Of a DNA stretch of 64,000 nt, positions 36,438 to 47,687 are shown one piece after another. Under the pieces are notes generated by a model, which saw only the letters and a program-made list of their open reading frames with translations, was not told the DNA's origin and made no database searches. Position numbers and translations under genes: made by a program. The DNA lies in NCBI GenBank assembly GCA_002749535.1, contig MZZL01000055.1, forward strand, positions 316,453-380,452, in the 5' to 3' direction. This stretch comes from Apophysomyces variabilis (lineage: Eukaryota > Mucoromycota > Mucoromycetes > Mucorales > Mucoraceae). Position 1 is the stretch's first letter, and each line of letters begins with the position of its first letter.

Positions 36438-37670
36438 CTAAATCGCAAAATCAGCAACGCCTTGAATATAGTAAGTTGGTTTGATAGGATTTGTTGGCGC
36501 CAAGATCTCTTCTTCCGTAGTCACACCTATTATCATGTTACGCTTGTTTGGTTCGTTATATCATTTAACTTTACCCGTTAACACACATAGTGTCTCGATA
36601 CCCCCCTTCAATCCAAAGTCAATGTCGGTATCCAAACGATCACCAATCATACAGGTCTTGCTAGGATCCAACTTGTATCTTAAAGAGACGTGTTAAAAAA
36701 AAAGAGAGAGAACATCAGAACATACTCAGCAAAGATCGTTTGTAGCATGTTTTGAGCTGGTTTGCCTAAAACTACATCTGGTCTTCTGTTCAAAGCAGTT
36801 ATGATGGTTGCGGCAATCGACCCAGCACCTATCATACTTGTAAGTTATTGTTGGCTATGTTTCCTTATATTTGCATACCAGGCTGCAAGGTTCCGTGCGT
36901 TGGAAACGTCGTATCTTCATTAGTAACAATAAAGTGACAGCCAGGGTTATTGCGAAGGTAAAAGAACGCCTTGTTGAACTTCTTATAGTTAACCTGGGTG
37001 TCAAGCCCAATGACAACTGCTCCCACTTCAGGGTCCGGCACGATTGGGTCATTATCGAATAGCCCGCTATCTTCCTAAAGAGCAACAAAAAAAAAAAAGA
37101 CCACTATTACATTGCGGGCTAAGGCACAATTTCCTACCTCAGCTCCACAGGTTCGGATCCCCTCTGCAGTAAGCTCTTCTCGAATGCCTGCCATTCCGAT
37201 GATGTACACCTTCTTATCGCTTGGGAATTTAACAATATGTTTCAGGTAAGCCGCCGTAGCAAAAGCAGAGCTAGCAATTTCGTTCTAATACAACGTTTTT
37301 CAGTAAAAAGATGGGATTCTATTATTTCTGCTTACCAAATGAGCTTCGATTCCTAGCTTTTCAAACTTCTTCAAAAACGACTGTCGCGATTGAGTGCTAT
37401 TGTTTGTTACAAAGAACACGCGTTTTCCTATCAAGAGTTCAATTTTTTGCCAATATATGCTCAATATACCTTTTTGTCGAAGTTTCTCCATCGCAGTTGT
37501 CACTCCTGGGAGCACTTCGGGACCATGCCACAAGACACCTGTTCAAGGTTCATTATTTTCTTGACAATTACATCTAAGGGATGCTACTTTCCATCACAAT
37601 CAAACAAAAAGTTGTCGAACTTATCGAGAAACGCTTCGCGCTGAGCAGAAGTAGTAAGTTTAGAGCACAT
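36438..37670 (-). CDS. PHO13: Pho13-like HAD phosphatase (4-nitrophenylphosphatase/phosphoglycolate phosphatase)
   Basis: HAD-superfamily phosphatase of the NagD/Pho13 group, a metabolite-repair enzyme in yeast acting on 2-phosphoglycolate and related by-products. Eight exons (37592-37670, 37470-37538, 37336-37427, 37138-37284, 36879-37074, 36726-36828, 36575-36678, 36438-36526) give 292 residues (yeast Pho13 has 312). Motif I is FDCDG/VLWHG with the nucleophilic Asp, motif [12 protein letters not shown], and the late motif [12 protein letters not shown] binds Mg2+. The C-terminus ends [11 protein letters not shown]. Oddity: the first intron falls between the codons of DG in motif I, and the only join that keeps the protein uses GAAAGT as donor, that is GA-AG. 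Canonical GT sites nearby shift the frame or delete the motif. Confidence 0.88.
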
Positions 37671-38052
37671 AAGGAAAAGAAGCTGAGACAGAAAAGATCT
37701 TGAAACTTAAAAAAGCTCTCTTTTAAAGGAACGGGAATCTAAAATTACTTTGGCTTCTTATCAATCTATCTACTACTGATTTTCGCATCAAAATGATATA
37801 GAAAACATTTAGTATCTCAATATAAATGAATATGTAAGGCTTATTATGATGTTTTAAGGAAACAAGGATGAGTAATGCTGCAAACATGATACTGATTCTG
37901 TCAAGTAATGTATTTTTGAAATGTGACCTGAAAATGCTACATTTTCTGTGAATAATCTACACATTTCTTGTGATTTTTACGCAAATTCCGCAGATTTCGA
38001 TGTCTTATTGTTTTTTGTTATCTATAACTCCCCACTTCACCAAAAAAGTAAA

Positions 38053-38125
38053 GGGGCTATGGCCAAATGGATAAGGCGCCTGACTACGAATCAGGAGATT
38101 CCAGGTTCGACCCCTGGTAGCCTCG
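38053..38125 (+). tRNA. tRNA-Arg (anticodon ACG)
   Basis: A 73-nt gene without intron. The acceptor stem GGGGCTA pairs with TAGCCTC (one G-U) and leaves discriminator G. The D-arm begins GGCCAAATGGATAAGGC. The anticodon arm CCTGA-CTACGAA-TCAGG places ACG in the loop, which after A-to-I editing reads CGU, CGC and CGA. The T-arm carries GGTTCGACCCC. It is followed directly by a T-run terminator. Confidence 0.97.
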
Positions 38126-38131
38126 TTTTTT
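38126..38131 (+). terminator. Pol III T-run terminator
   Basis: Six T residues directly follow the tRNA-Arg discriminator base, as expected for RNA polymerase III termination. Confidence 0.85.
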
Positions 38132-38154
38132 CACTTTTGTTTTTTGACGTTACA

Positions 38155-38211
38155 CGAATTTGTCGTCGCCCAAATCTGTGCTGGTAGTCCAAGAGCCAGA
38201 TAAGGGCGAGA
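38155..38211 (+). repeat. Local repeat, copy A
   Basis: About 57 nt starting CGAATTTGTCGTCGCC and including CTGGTAGTCCAAGAGCCAGA. It matches copy B at 38,378 at roughly 75 percent. It sits just behind the tRNA gene, a common landing place for retroelements. Confidence 0.55.
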
Positions 38212-38377
38212 TTTAGGGTAGAAGGATGATATCTTTTATTTTTGTGTGTCCCTGCTAATTTATAGTTAAATAAAAATTTTACATTGATAAAGCTGAATGG
38301 TGCTGTTTCAGTAGGGCCGGTCCTGACCCTGACCTCTCCGTTGATGAGCTGTCACTTTGTTCTAGCTTAAACTACGA

Positions 38378-38434
38378 CAAATTTGTCGTCGCCGTATTCT
38401 TGAGCTGGTAATCCAATGGCCAGAAAAAGACGAG
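38378..38434 (+). repeat. Local repeat, copy B
   Basis: Second copy, with CTGGTAATCCAATGGCCAGA in the middle. It begins with the palindrome GACAAATTTGTC. A shorter third match (CTACGACAAATT) lies at 38,710. The three may be worn pieces of one element. Confidence 0.55.
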
Positions 38435-38793
38435 ACAAAGATAGTGAACGATAGAATCACAATAAAAATAAGTGGATAAGATGATGTTTTATTCTTCGTT
38501 GATCTCATGGATATTTATATCTTTTTTTTCTATTTCTAAATTATGTAATCTTCTCGGTACGGTGATAGAAAAGAGGATCGGTTAAAAGACAAAAGATAAA
38601 GTGCGGTAGATGAGAACTTCTTGGAGATTCGATCTTTTTTGGACAAACACCGAGAGAAGCAAAGACTTGCCTTCTTCGGTGCTTAAGCGTGATTGGCCGA
38701 TGGTCTGTACTACGACAAATTCTCGTTTTTGTTCCTATTAATGGCATGCCGGACTGTTGTTGATGGACGAACGCGACTTAGGTGGTTACTACT

Positions 38794-38829
38794 TTACGCT
38801 ACTGTAAATAAATTTTGCGTCCATGGAAA
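38794..38829 (+). repeat. Dispersed repeat, copy 2
   Basis: Same orientation as the copy at 4,783-4,818; it reads TTACGCTAC and later AAATTTTGCGTCC. Likely a transposon end. No partner end was found nearby. Confidence 0.6.
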
Positions 38830-39955
38830 CGTCAAGTATGCATGAACGCAAAACCGCTCGAAACAGCTGGAAACTAATGTTCAAGAACTTCTATTTCCAT
38901 CTGAATTTCGAAATCGTAGTTTACTGCACCAAGAGATATACATTGGTTTGAAGAAAATCTGTTGTCGAATGTACGATAAGAGTGGAAGTAGCTCTTGCTA
39001 TTCTTTTCATTACAATTTCGGCAACAGTTGGATTATAGTATCATTGGACTCGTGTTCCTCTTATCGGCTTTCTGCAACAAGCTATCAAGGAAGACGTGAA
39101 TGCTACTAAGCACGGCAAAAATATACACATTTTTATGCCAGGACTAGACAAAAAACGTCTATCCACATCAGTTAACCGCACCGATGAGGCCTTTACGTGC
39201 GCGCGGTCAAATATCATGCTCAGCTGGGATTTCCAGTCCAAAATGTGATATTTACGGCTCATACGTAGAAAAGGTGTAAGATATGGTCAATTTATGCACT
39301 TACATAATGGTATAGGCACTGGATTATAGGAAGAAATCGCCATACACTAACTGACTTATCAATGTCTTGTAAACAGTTGTAACGCGCTCTCTTTAGGAGC
39401 AGACAAAGCATATGTTTCTGTGGGAATAAGATAGTTGCACAAACCTCGTAAATAATTGCTCCCCTCAGTTGTTGCATGAAGCAAGCGCCTTGTATCCGTT
39501 ACACAAAAATGGCATAAAATCGGTTCTACCGAATGAATGGGAACTTCATACTATTTGCTTTTCCGGTATCTCGAAGTGTCCTTGTTCAGGTCACTGCTGA
39601 AAGACCTCAGCCGATACAAAATCTACATTTCCCACTGAGATGACGTAGAAAACCAGTTTTGTTCGTGAGAACTTTTGATGCGCGAAGTATTGTCTCACAG
39701 CGGAGCTTAGTATGAACATCTACGCATCTTGCATTTGAATATTCCTGATAGTGGGACAGCAAACTAGGTTCTATCCGACCGAAAATAAATAGACTCTATA
39801 CGTTTCCTCATCTCGGATCCATGGTGCTACATGATGTTGTTGCGTACAGTCCGACATCGGACGCTCAAGAAAGCTGAGATCCCAAAACAACGTAGATACG
39901 TTTAGTATTTCCTAAATACAATCCAGAAAGAAAAAGGGTTTATTTGAAGTCATCA
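38830..39955. other. Intergenic DNA
   Basis: No supported gene on either strand; only short frames without motifs. Confidence 0.5.
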
Positions 39956-41320
39956 TTAAGTGTTAATAGTCTGAAATCTATATTCCTTTTCATCTCCCTT
40001 GAATGGAACACCTAGTTCAATAAGCTTCTTGAAAGCCTTTGCGAAATCTTCATAAAACTTGTCCTGATCCTTTGCATACAGTTCAAAGTATTTCCTGAAC
40101 GATTTGTCGTTATACATGGAGATTTCCGCAGGAAGCATCATCACATCGTTGTTATTCTTGTCCACCCATTGCCAACCACCAGTTGGAAGGTTCTTCTTAA
40201 TCCATGTACGCTCAGTAATCGCCTTGAAATACTCGTTGGAGAACATGGTTGGTGCTTCTTGCCAAGGTCCATCGAAGCCGCTACGGTCTGGATGACATCT
40301 TCCCAGAGCATGTGCACCTGTTAGTGCTACAATCTCTTGGTCATCAAATCCCTAAGTTGCAAATTTAGCCGGGTTACGGTGAAGGGGAACATGCTTACCA
40401 TGCGATAGAAGATGCTACGGATGTGGTCTTCTGCTTTTGTAGCATCCGGTAAACGACCATCAGGTGTGCATTTTTCACCTGTAAGTGCATCTTGACGTCC
40501 GGGTCTCCACGGAATTGTCGGACCTCCCTGTAAACCGAAATTAGAAAATAGTTCATTCACTCTGCCTCCCACGCGTGGTTCGCTTACCAGTTCTTGGATG
40601 GCGCACACACCAGCAAGCGTCCAAAGATCACCATGACTAACTTCAGGATACTTGGCATGGATCTTTTCCATCAGATCACGGGCAATTTTCAAGCCGTTGT
40701 TGGCACCATGAAGTGCTTCTGGCTCGAATCCTGTAGCAAAACGCGGCATCCTTTAGTCAAGCTCCTTACACATCAAGCAAGCCACTTACGCATCGTAGCG
40801 CCATTGCTACCGCCAGTTTTTGTTTCTTTATCGTAGGTACCGGAAGCATGCCACGCTAGCCGAAGAAGTACAGGTCCGTACGAACCATCATCATAGCTAA
40901 AGCCTTTTTCAGCATTCGGGCATGACTTCACGAATTTTGAATACTTACTCTGGGTTTTCTTCCAGTAATTCAGCGATATCTTTGTAGATCTTAGTATAGT
41001 CTATCTCTTTTCTTTGTTCGGCGATTGGCTTGGTTTGAACAGTACGGGTGGAGTTAGTATAATAATAACCAGCGGCGCCGCCCAGAGCAGTGAGACCTGT
41101 TGAATGGTTAGATCGTCCTCAACACTGAAATTATCCACGTACCCAAGAATAACAATACATTGTTTCCGCCCTTCTTTGGAGCACTTTCTGAAGCGTATCC
41201 ACGAGTGAACTGTTGCTGCACGGGGCGCGCTGCAATACGAGAGGTGGCAGAGCCTGTTGTTAAGGTGAAAAGTCCTGCACGTCGAGGCGTTAATTGTCGG
41301 AGAGTACGTAAAGATGCCAT
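39956..41320 (-). CDS. CCP1: Cytochrome c peroxidase, mitochondrial
   Basis: Class I haem peroxidase that reduces H2O2 with electrons from cytochrome c in the mitochondrial intermembrane space. Six exons (41143-41320, 40949-41096, 40790-40896, 40588-40730, 40399-40527, 39956-40351) give 366 residues. An arginine-rich presequence (residues 1-50) is followed by a short hydrophobic segment near [13 protein letters not shown], the usual bipartite sorting signal. The distal site [11 protein letters not shown] has the catalytic Arg and His, and [12 protein letters not shown] carries the proximal haem ligand His. [22 protein letters not shown] spans the third intron; a nearer acceptor with an ATG breaks phase, while that at 40,731-40,732 restores it. 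[17 protein letters not shown] and [16 protein letters not shown] complete the family pattern. Confidence 0.95.
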
Positions 41321-42645
41321 TTCAGTAGAAGAAAGAAAAGATAAGTGAAAGTTATGAAAGAAACCGAGTGTGTGGACGCCTTTATATTGTGAGGGAATTG
41401 AACCGTTGCCAATAAAAATGGAACGATCGGCTGACTAACACCCATAGAGAGATGAGAAATCGGGGAGCGCTTGCTTGTTATGGAATTATCAAACCGAGTT
41501 GCATCCAATCATTTATAAGACAGCATCTTAGTAATAACTATCCCAGCAGCAAATTCAGTCGTGTAACCAAAGATTTTGTCATTTCCGGGCTGGAGTGCTT
41601 GCAGTAAAACCCGATCTATTCCATTTCGCGAAATCACGTATCTCCACCTCTACGTCAGACACGTTCCTCATAATAAGCAGAATATCCCAGGCACAAGAGA
41701 AAATATAACGCATGGTGTCTGCCACTAATTTGCCCGCTTTATCACTTGCTAATCTCGATTTACTATTGTCGATTAGCATGGAGAACCTTACAATGGTAGC
41801 TTAAAAAGATAAAACTGGCATATGACTAAGGCAGCTGGTAATGATCAGAAAAGCGTAAACTCTCGCATCGCTCCAGGGTTTGAATGTGATCGAAAAGGAA
41901 ACCATTGCTATTTGATTATGCTTACTTAACCTTGCAAAGGTCTCATTCTCTGCTGCCTGGTGATGTAGAAATAGCTGTCGATCACCGCGTTTTAGGTTAT
42001 TCACTATGAAACATGTCTGAAATATTCCCTTTATAAGTGCATTCCAAGGGAAACAATTACAAGGTTATCCACGTTTCTACGTTGCGTCTACTACATATGA
42101 GTCCATTGTCATTTCTGGATCTAGCGATGCTAATGGTCTGGTCTCTTTCCATAACTGAGAGAATCGTTCGCCAATTGAACATCTTCCTTTCTAACTTTGT
42201 ATCATATGCTTGGCTTCGTCTCCGTTGCCTATCTCTTCATAAAATATCAACTGCATAAACTAAGAGCGGAAATAGTGTATAAGCTTTAGCCCTTTTCCCT
42301 GTATCATATCGATGTTCAATAACCATGGGCATTTTTAAACTAGTCTTTTATTGCTCTAATGGCTCTAGGGTTTTTACCATTATTTAAGGATTTTCTTATT
42401 ATGCTTGTATTTAATGACACAGAATTAGTTGTCGACTACAAAATTAAGTATGTCAGGCTGCCATCCGTGACTGGACCGCCGTGCAACCTATTCGCATATG
42501 TAGCAAAGCAATTGCCCATGTGGTAAGATACTCCGTCCTGTCCAGTTATTCGAAGTTTGACAGCTACAGAAGCAGGCGTTCAAAGTCACTGTAGCAAAAG
42601 ATCCCCGACCAACCGAAATGAGCAAGCGCTTCTTTTACCACAAAT
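41321..42645. other. Intergenic DNA between divergent genes
   Basis: It should hold the promoter of the peroxidase gene and that of the acidic gene. No further gene is supported. Confidence 0.5.
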
Positions 42646-43438
42646 ATGTCTACTGATGATCGTGTACCTTCGTTTATACAAGTTGACATGCCAACGCGAA
42701 AGCGAAAACTAGAAAGTAGTGACGGAACACCCACAAAACGCAAAGGTAGTCATGACGAAAGATTTCCTAGTGCGGATAAATCTGACGCAGTGAAGCGCTG
42801 GTGAAGACACATAGACGCCACGAGAGCATTAAGAATGATAAACTGGAAAATGTAAGATGAAGTTTACTGCAGATCATGGATGTCGTCTTGTTCAACGTTT
42901 GTAGAACGAGCAGAGTATTACGCCATGCATAGATGAAGCTGTGAGGAGTGGTGAAGAGCAGCGGAAAGCGGTGGAGAAAGAAAAAAGTGATAGGATTGAA
43001 GGAAGCGACGAAGCTGAAGCAAGCCGAAACGTTGAAGCAAGCCAGAACATTGAAGAAAGCCAGAACACGGAACAAAGTAGAGACATATTTATACATGCAG
43101 GAAGCCAAGACGAAGCCGAACATGCATCACACATAGATGAGGGACTTGAATCACAAACTGAAATGGACGTCGAAATGCCGGATGTGAATAGCGCTAAGGA
43201 AGGGCTACCGTCAGAAAAAGGAGAAGAAAATGAACATTGTGAATCCGCTGGCGAGACGACGATTACGGAAGGTGAACAGGTTATTGAACTCCCAACAAAT
43301 CAAGCAGCAGAAGGTGCCGAAGAGGAACCGAAAGTGCATTTGCCATCCTCCTCGCTGGCGTCCATGGGAGCCGTGAACAGTTTCCTTGACTTTCTTATGT
43401 CGCCATTTAGTATCCGGCGGAGAACAGGGTTCATGTAG
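42646..43438 (+). CDS. Acidic, probably disordered protein of unknown function
   Basis: Three exons (42646-42745, 42796-42851, 42905-43438) with introns of 50 and 53 nt give one open frame of 229 residues. The N-terminus has a bipartite basic patch (PTRKRKLESSDGTPTKRK), a likely nuclear-localisation signal. The middle (residues 55-190) is rich in Glu, Ser and Gln with imperfect repeats of the type EASxNxExSQN. The C-terminal 30 residues differ: a hydrophobic stretch (SLASMGAVNSFLDFLMSP) followed by basic RRR, possibly a short membrane-associated or binding helix. No known domain is seen. The exon joins are plausible but not unique, so the gene model is moderate. Nuclear location is inference. 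Confidence 0.5.
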
Positions 43439-43934
43439 TGTTACAAGGACTCCTTTTATACCGAAACATCTCACCATAGGCACTATCGTACTCCGCGCTT
43501 ACGTTCTTACAAGACAATTATGACTTAAAATGTAAGACATCTCCGTGCGTTACGTAGAATGATACATTTGTTTGTCTGTAATTTTTCCTATGATACCAGA
43601 TACGGATCGGCTAAATAGATATCATTGTTCAACGATCATCCTATGCAGCAATCGTGTATGTGAAAGACTTAGCTACCTGAAGTCATTAACTTCATTTTTT
43701 TTTTTCCAAGATTTTTAATTGCAAAACTTGTACTGGTACATGTTCTTGATTTTGATGCTCATTACTCTTTACCCTTGCAAAAGCAACCAATACACCCACA
43801 ATAAAGAAAAGAAATCCAAGAACACAAAAAGAAATTACAAGAAAGAGGGCAAATATAAAGAAAACAGTGTTCAACACATAAGAAAGAATTATGATGGCCT
43901 TAGAGTGCACAATTATGTCAGCAATGAAGGTGGT
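43439..43934. other. Convergent intergenic region
   Basis: Separates the 3' ends of the acidic gene and the LSM14 gene. Only AT-rich frames are present. Confidence 0.5.
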
Positions 43935-45709
43935 CTATTTTGCTTGCTGCACTTGTTGCTAAGCGATCAAACGGTGTCAGTGTTTCAGTTTGTATTTCAA
44001 CTATTACTCACCCCTTTGGTACCTTGACGGTAGTTATTGCGGTTACCGCGGTAATAGCCACGACCGCGATGACCACCCCTTCCACGATAGTTGCGGAATC
44101 GGGACTGGTCAATAGTAGCTTGACCAAAAGTTTCCATGTTTAATCTGCGTTCCTCCTGGAACTTTCCACGGCGGTCAACGTTCCTAACATATAAAAATTA
44201 GCATTGACTTATGTATGTTTACTATCATTACCCATTCTGCTCACTACGCTCTTTCGATTCACAAGAGATGTTGTCAAAGAAGCTCTTTGCCTATTCTGCC
44301 ATCAGAAACTATCAACAAAGCGTATCTAAAAAACAAACCCTGTCATAAAATGCTTCCTCTTCCGGAGGGATTTCAATTTCTTCTTCTTGATCCGCCAACT
44401 CTTCTTTCTGCTCTTCTTCTTCTGTAGATTTCTTCGTCACTTCTTTCAAAAGTTCGTCCTTGTTGAATTTAGCATTTGAAGACTCAAAGTCAAAGTCAGA
44501 TTTGGGAATGTTCAGACTTTGCTTATTGTAGTGATGACCATGTTCACCACTATGGCCATAGCGTCCACGAGTGCCTCCGCTTGCTCCTCCTCGGTAATTA
44601 TTGTAGCGACCACGTCCAACAGATGACCGGTTCTGCGTATCTGCCTGCACAGCATGTTGCTGTTGCTTCTGCTGTTGTCCACCTTCAACAATCTTATTTG
44701 CCTTCACATCTACGTCTAGCTCACTGACTTGTTTAGCCAAGGATTCAATGGCCGCACCGTCGATCTCGTGGGCCAAATCGTCACCTAGGTCCGATTTCAA
44801 CTGGTCTAGAGCTCTTTTTGCAGACGAAGAGACTTGTTCATTTTCTGCACTTTCGGTACGAACAGTTGTCACAGTTGTTTCGGTAACCGATTGAGATGCC
44901 ATTTGTGCAGCTGGAGGGGCTTGCAGCGGTGTCTGGACTGGTTGCTGTACAGCTGTTCGATGGGGAGGTTGCCCTACATTAGCTTGTTGCTGCTGCTGCT
45001 GTTGTTGCTGCTGTTGTTGCTGTTGCTGTTGCTGCTGCTGTTGATGATTCTGAGGCGTAGGATACATGGGAGACTGCCAGTATTGGGGAGCTGATTGATA
45101 AGGAGGCATCATGTAGGGATTCATCGGGGTGTAACCCTTCATCACAGAATTCTAATACAGTATAAGATAGTCGCTCCTTCATCATTAATCAAAGTACCAT
45201 AATCGCTGGGTCATTCGGAATATTTGCTGGTGGCGGTGGAGGAGTTGGTTTGACAGGAGCTTCAAAGACCTGAAGGTCCTTAATATCCGACCCACGGAAC
45301 ACAACAAAATCAAAGACATTTTCAGTTGGTGGAATTTCCTGTTCAGGTTTTCCTCGCCGACCTTCTGTACCAAACGAGCGAACTAAACATGTTGCGTCAG
45401 ATTACATGTATCACTCATCCCTGCCCACACTTTTGTACATCAGCCCAATTATTGCCGCATCTTAGCATAATGGTACACAAACGCGCAAGAGTAACTTAAC
45501 CACAGCAGCAATCTACCTACCTTTCTCTAAAGCAACTGTAGAATCCTGAGTGTTTATACTGTGCAAAGTGCCTACGTAACGAATGTCGCTCAAACTGATG
45601 AGCTATAAATACATAGATTAATACATCTCTCAGTTATTGGAAGTTGAATCACTCATGTTCCATTAGTACATACCGAAATTTTAGAACCGATATAATTCTG
45701 TCCACTCAT
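43935..45709 (-). CDS. SCD6: Scd6/LSM14 (RAP55) family P-body protein
   Basis: Translational repressor and decapping activator of P-bodies and stress granules. Seven exons (45674-45709, 45521-45602, 45198-45382, 44339-45151, 44232-44290, 44012-44183, 43935-43958) give 456 residues. The N-terminal LSm domain reads YIGSKIS/LISLSDIRYVGTL and continues to VFDFVVFRGSDIKDL. An FDF box (SDFDFESSNAKFNKDEL), an FFD box (YDRAKSFFDNI) and a TFG box (RRLNMETFGQ) occur in the expected order, separated by RGG-type segments (GRGGHRGRGYYRG). A run of about 20 glutamines encoded by CAG/CAA lies near residue 135. The last exon is short, encoding QQVQQAK; reading through its donor would instead end after VSNS. 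Partners in other fungi are eIF4G, Dhh1 and Edc3. Confidence 0.93.
44985..45044 (-). repeat. CAG/CAA microsatellite encoding polyglutamine
   Basis: Sixty bases of mixed CAG and CAA codons on the minus strand inside the LSM14 gene give about 20 glutamines. Length variation between strains is likely. Confidence 0.85.
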
Positions 45710-46269
45710 GATGAAGAACGATGCAACGCAAGAGGACAACGGGAAACCAAAATAGTTCAAGTCCTGGATTTGGAATAATCAAGGAAAATTTTTGGACCAA
45801 GCAACGAATGAAATTGACAGAAATGGCTAGCAAAATTGGACAAAAGGATAAGCGATTCGGGCACTTTGCTATTGGTCACTGCTCCCTCAACCATTGCGCA
45901 GCCGTTAACAAGTGTTGTTGTCTGCGTTTGGATGCTATCCCGGCTTTGTAGAACTCATTTATGACAACATACATGCGTATGCAAGAATCAATAACGGCTA
46001 CATTACAATGGATAGGGTGCGGATTCACTATCCCATTGATATGGGGCAGCGTGTTAACTCACCAGTATATAGATAGGTATATGGTCTCCTGTGCTCTTCC
46101 CTAACTCACTTGTCTTGAGCAGTATTCGCTTAGTTCAACCAAGAGATCTTTGCGAAGTGAATTACATGCGTATTAATCCAATTTATTGTACTGCGTTTCT
46201 GTATGATTAAGGGTATGATTGATTTACTCTACTACTTTTGCTTTGGTTTTCTTTTCTGATTCCTTTCTT
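45710..46269. other. Intergenic DNA upstream of LSM14
   Basis: Contains the LSM14 promoter side and the 3' flank of the small secreted-protein gene. A basic frame at 45,721-45,951 has no motif. Confidence 0.5.
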
Positions 46270-46793
46270 CTACAAAGGTTCTTGCTGGGCTTGATTTACG
46301 AGGAGTAATGGGCGAATTTTAGTAATAGACACGGACCTTGCTTTGGGAGCCCATTTTCTAAACTTTTGAGAAGGGCGAAATGCGTCTAGGGATGGACCTC
46401 GGCAATCAGTTGACTATTAACTTTTAGTTAACGTAAAAGATATAACGGTTTGACATACTTACCCTATAGAACGTTATCTTTATCATTGGATCATTAACAT
46501 CGAGAGACCCAATATGGCTTGACTGGAGATTCCAACAAGGTCTGCCTATTACTATCGAGTCTGATTAACGCTACAATTGTCCCACTGCTTGGCTTACCAT
46601 TATTATTCATTCGTATTTGTTGAACAATGCCCTTTCGGTTCGGTCTCGAATAGATCTCCATTTGAAATTGACGTGGCCTTCTCATTTGTAAGGTCGCTGG
46701 CATATCTCGTTCAATGGCTTTTACGATTGTAATCATCTGTGATAGAATTACAGCAATGATACAGAGAATAAATAATGAAGGCTTATGCAACAT
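46270..46793 (-). CDS. Small secreted beta/gamma-crystallin-like protein
   Basis: Three exons (46598-46793, 46463-46545, 46270-46413) with canonical GTAAGC/GTAAGT donors give 140 residues. Residues 1-26 form a clear signal peptide (hydrophobic FILCIIAVILSQMITIV ending in KA). The mature part looks like a beta/gamma-crystallin fold: IYSRPNRKGIVQQIRM, then CWNLQSSHIGSL, IKITFYR, CRGPSLDAF and APKARSVSITKI, alternating strands with a Y/FxxxxxxG pattern and two cysteines (C68 and C97 approximately). Small secreted proteins of this kind occur in Mucorales, but no function is established here. Left unspliced, the first exon would end in an unrelated tail. A TATA box lies about 50 bases upstream, which supports real expression. 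Confidence 0.68.
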
Positions 46794-46842
46794 TGATATA
46801 TGAGCGATAAAAACAAAAGGATAACAGTAAGGGCATCCGTAC

Positions 46843-46851
46843 CCTTTTATA
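46843..46851 (-). promoter_or_regulatory. TATA box of the secreted-protein gene
   Basis: The minus strand reads TATAAAAGG about 50 bases upstream of the ATG at 46,793. It is the best TATA match in the window and suggests an inducible or strongly expressed gene. Confidence 0.65.
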
Positions 46852-47687
46852 GCTTTGAATTGGAATGTACTATGCCAAAATCGTTCTCATGCAAAGCCTT
46901 GTTAGAAATCATTGCCCGCCAACCATCCTACCCTGAGTGTCCTAGCAGACGCGCCACCATCAGTCTGTAACAGCATCATGGCTACAAGCTATCCGCAGGT
47001 TCCCCTTGCTCCTGTATCACTTCACAGCTTCTCCCTAGACTACTTTATTCCTACTGTTGTTAGACCCCTTACTGCACATGTTCCCCTTAGAAGGGAAAGG
47101 ATCGCAGCCTGCCAATCGGACATCGTTGAACCATCACGTTGCAGGCTGAAGTGTAAACTTGCTGCTGGGTTTCAGTCCGTGCATAGTGTATAAGCGCAAT
47201 TATCAAACCCTCACTTGGACTATAAAAATGAATGTTGCTGCGAAAATTAGTGTCATATAGTAACGAAAAATCTGTTATACTGAGGATCTGTTGAGTTAAT
47301 ACGATTTGATGCTATAAACGTAAGCGTTATGGGGAGAAATTTGTTAATCTCACAGATACCATCCCAATGTAAAATGTGATAAAGAGGTTATTCTGGCAAC
47401 CTTATATGGAAACTTGTTCGCCATCCGACAAATGTATGCCATCTATTATCACTAGATCTGTAGTCTGTGTACAAAAGGTTAGAATGATAGGGCTTCACAC
47501 TGAAGACGTGGAAATGTCCGCTATAACAACGGTCAAAAACAGTTACTTCTTTTTTTTCTGCCTCTTGTCCAAAAATAAAGGTGGTAAATCCCCCTTTTCC
47601 GTGTCACATTTGGCACTTCTGTAACGCATGCTTATCAACTGTACGACTCATCTATAACCGAGAGCTTTTTTCCGCTGTATAGTAAAT
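46852..47687. other. Region 3' of glutamate synthase, no beta-domain exons
   Basis: Examined for the missing glutamate synthase C-terminal domain on the minus strand; no cysteine-cluster or nucleotide-binding motif is present. Nothing else is supported. Confidence 0.65.

Noticed and set aside
40741..40790. Apparent frame error at the third junction of cytochrome c peroxidase
   Set aside because: The nearest acceptor gives a wrong phase, but the acceptor at 40,731-40,732 restores both phase and the conserved ATMRFEPE segment, so no defect is needed.
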